Shown here piece by piece: positions 20,479 to 21,116 of a stretch of 21,116 bases of DNA. Location of the stretch: positions 1 through 21,116 of the forward strand of contig JBGPFS010000020.1 of assembly GCA_041483455.1 (NCBI GenBank), read 5' to 3'. The notes under the pieces are model-generated. The model worked only from the letters and a program-made list of their open reading frames with translations. It was not told the DNA's origin and did no database searches. The position numbers and the translations under genes are program-made. The stretch is from JBGPFS01 sp041483455. GTDB taxonomy: Bacteria; Chloroflexota; Limnocylindria; Limnocylindrales; CSP1-4. Each line of letters opens with the position of its first letter. Position 1 is the first letter of the stretch.

Positions 20479-21116
20479 GCGAACGTCCGGCTGCCCCGGG
20501 CGGGATCACCTTCGGTCCATTCGATCCCGCCCGGACCGACGAGGTCGTCGCGCTGTGGAACGCCGCGGCCGGCGATCGCTACCCGCTCGAGACGCGGGTC
20601 CTCCGCCAGATCACGGAGCGCAACCCGAGCTTCCGGCCCGACGACGCGACACTCGCCCTCGAGGCTGACCGCGTCGTCGGGTTCGGCTATCTGGGACGCC
20701 ATCGCGGCCTCGTCGCCGGCCGCCGACCGTGGGCGGGGACCGGTTGGCTGCAGGCCGTCGCGGTCGCCCCGGAGCGTCGCCGGATCGGGGTCGGTCGATC
20801 GATCGTCGGCCGGCTCCTCGACGGGGCACAGGCCGAAGGCCTCGTCCGGATCGAGCTCGGCGGCGGCGTCCACTACCTGTTCCCGGGCGTGCCGGCGGAT
20901 CTGCCCGACGCGGCTCCGTTCCTGGCTGCCCTGGGCGCCGAGCCCGAGGGCGGGGCGTGGCACCCTCCGGCGCCGGGGGCCGAGGCAGCGGCCATCGAGG
21001 CAGGGCGAACGGGGGTCAGCTGGGACGTCCGCGGGACCCTTGCCGGAGGGCTGGCCGACCCGCGCGATGCGGAGACATTCGGACGCGAGGGCCTGGTCCT
21101 CCGACCGATGGAACAA
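20475..21116 (+). CDS. GNAT-family N-acetyltransferase, truncated by window edge
   Basis: The first 214 residues are present and the frame is open to the right edge. Acetyl-CoA binding motif A is clear: AVAVAPERRRIGVGRSIVGR (about residues 95-114), with the R/G-x-x-G-x-G/A pyrophosphate loop. Before it come the N-terminal helix (EVVALWNAAAGDRYPLETRV) and strand VVGFGYLGRH. After the domain comes GGGVHYLFPGVPADLP, then a segment that may begin a second GNAT-like half (PFLAALGAEPEGG). Such a layout resembles acetyltransferases I associate with glycoside hydrolase clusters, recalled only with low certainty. The ATG at 20475 overlaps the upstream stop (ATGA), so it is translated with the TIM-barrel-like protein and PHP enzyme. 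The acceptor is unknown; an amino sugar is possible. Confidence 0.87.
   Translation, partial: MSERPAAPGGITFGPFDPARTDEVVALWNAAAGDRYPLETRVLRQITERNPSFRPDDATLALEADRVVGFGYLGRHRGLVAGRRPWAGTGWLQAVAVAPERRRIGVGRSIVGRLLDGAQAEGLVRIELGGGVHYLFPGVPADLPDAAPFLAALGAEPEGGAWHPPAPGAEAAAIEAGRTGVSWDVRGTLAGGLADPRDAETFGREGLVLRPMEQ

Noticed and set aside
1..21116. Search for mobile elements, CRISPR, tRNA and rRNA, toxin-antitoxin or defence genes
   Set aside because: No transposase, integrase, terminal repeats, regularly spaced direct repeats, tRNA-like cloverleaf or defence-type domains were recognised. The window looks like ordinary accessory metabolic chromosome.

Overview
This is a GC-rich (roughly 70% by eye) bacterial chromosomal window, densely packed with catabolic and transport genes. 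I count 20 protein-coding genes, two of them cut by the window edges. I see no rRNA, tRNA, CRISPR array, insertion sequence, phage gene or plasmid gene. Several traits suggest an environmental Chloroflexota (Limnocylindria/Ellin6529-like) or an actinobacterial-type organism: very high GC, lipoprotein solute-binding proteins, frequent GTG starts, a sugar ABC importer with no adjacent ATPase gene, and many 4-base ATGA/GTGA gene overlaps. The phylum is an inference, not something proven here.

Region 1 (1-7285, minus strand) is one long operon read from about 7250 down to the left edge. It encodes a branched-chain-amino-acid-type (Liv/HAAT) ABC importer: lipoprotein binding protein, LivH, LivM, LivG and LivF. 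A LacI-family repressor, a cyclase-family (PF04199) metal hydrolase and a zinc MDR alcohol dehydrogenase (truncated by the window) follow. A good sigma70-like promoter (TTGACT, 17 bp, TATCCT) precedes the operon, with a LacI-type operator just downstream of its -10 box. A perfect 14-bp hairpin separates the binding-protein gene from the permease genes. The layout reads as an inducible uptake-and-oxidation module for an unidentified small organic substrate.

Region 2 (7563-11991, minus strand) is a compact five-gene operon: glycerophosphodiester phosphodiesterase (GDPD), metallo-beta-lactamase-fold hydrolase, PPOX/FMN-binding split-barrel protein, class V (cysteine-desulfurase-like) PLP enzyme and Gfo/Idh/MocA oxidoreductase. 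The last four genes are joined by 4-base stop/start overlaps. A second, shorter GDPD gene (12018-12713, plus) diverges from the first across only 26 bp.

Region 3 (12771-17074) has a family-1 carbohydrate-type ABC importer (two permeases and a lipoprotein binding protein, minus strand) convergent with the second GDPD gene across a strong hairpin. It is divergent from an inositol-monophosphatase-family gene (plus). Together, two GDPDs, a Ugp/sugar-type importer, an IMPase-family phosphatase and a Gfo/Idh dehydrogenase would fit scavenging of glycerophosphodiesters (glycerol phosphate or inositol headgroups). This is the main functional hypothesis for the centre of the window.

Region 4 (17123-21116) has a GntR/FCD regulator (minus) divergent from a translationally coupled plus-strand trio: a PHP-domain (CehA/McbA-like) metallohydrolase with an N-terminal beta domain, an unrecognised TIM-barrel-like protein with a Cys cluster and a WDEP motif (probably glycoside-hydrolase-like), and a GNAT acetyltransferase that runs off the right edge. 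This trio is the best candidate for an undescribed pathway.
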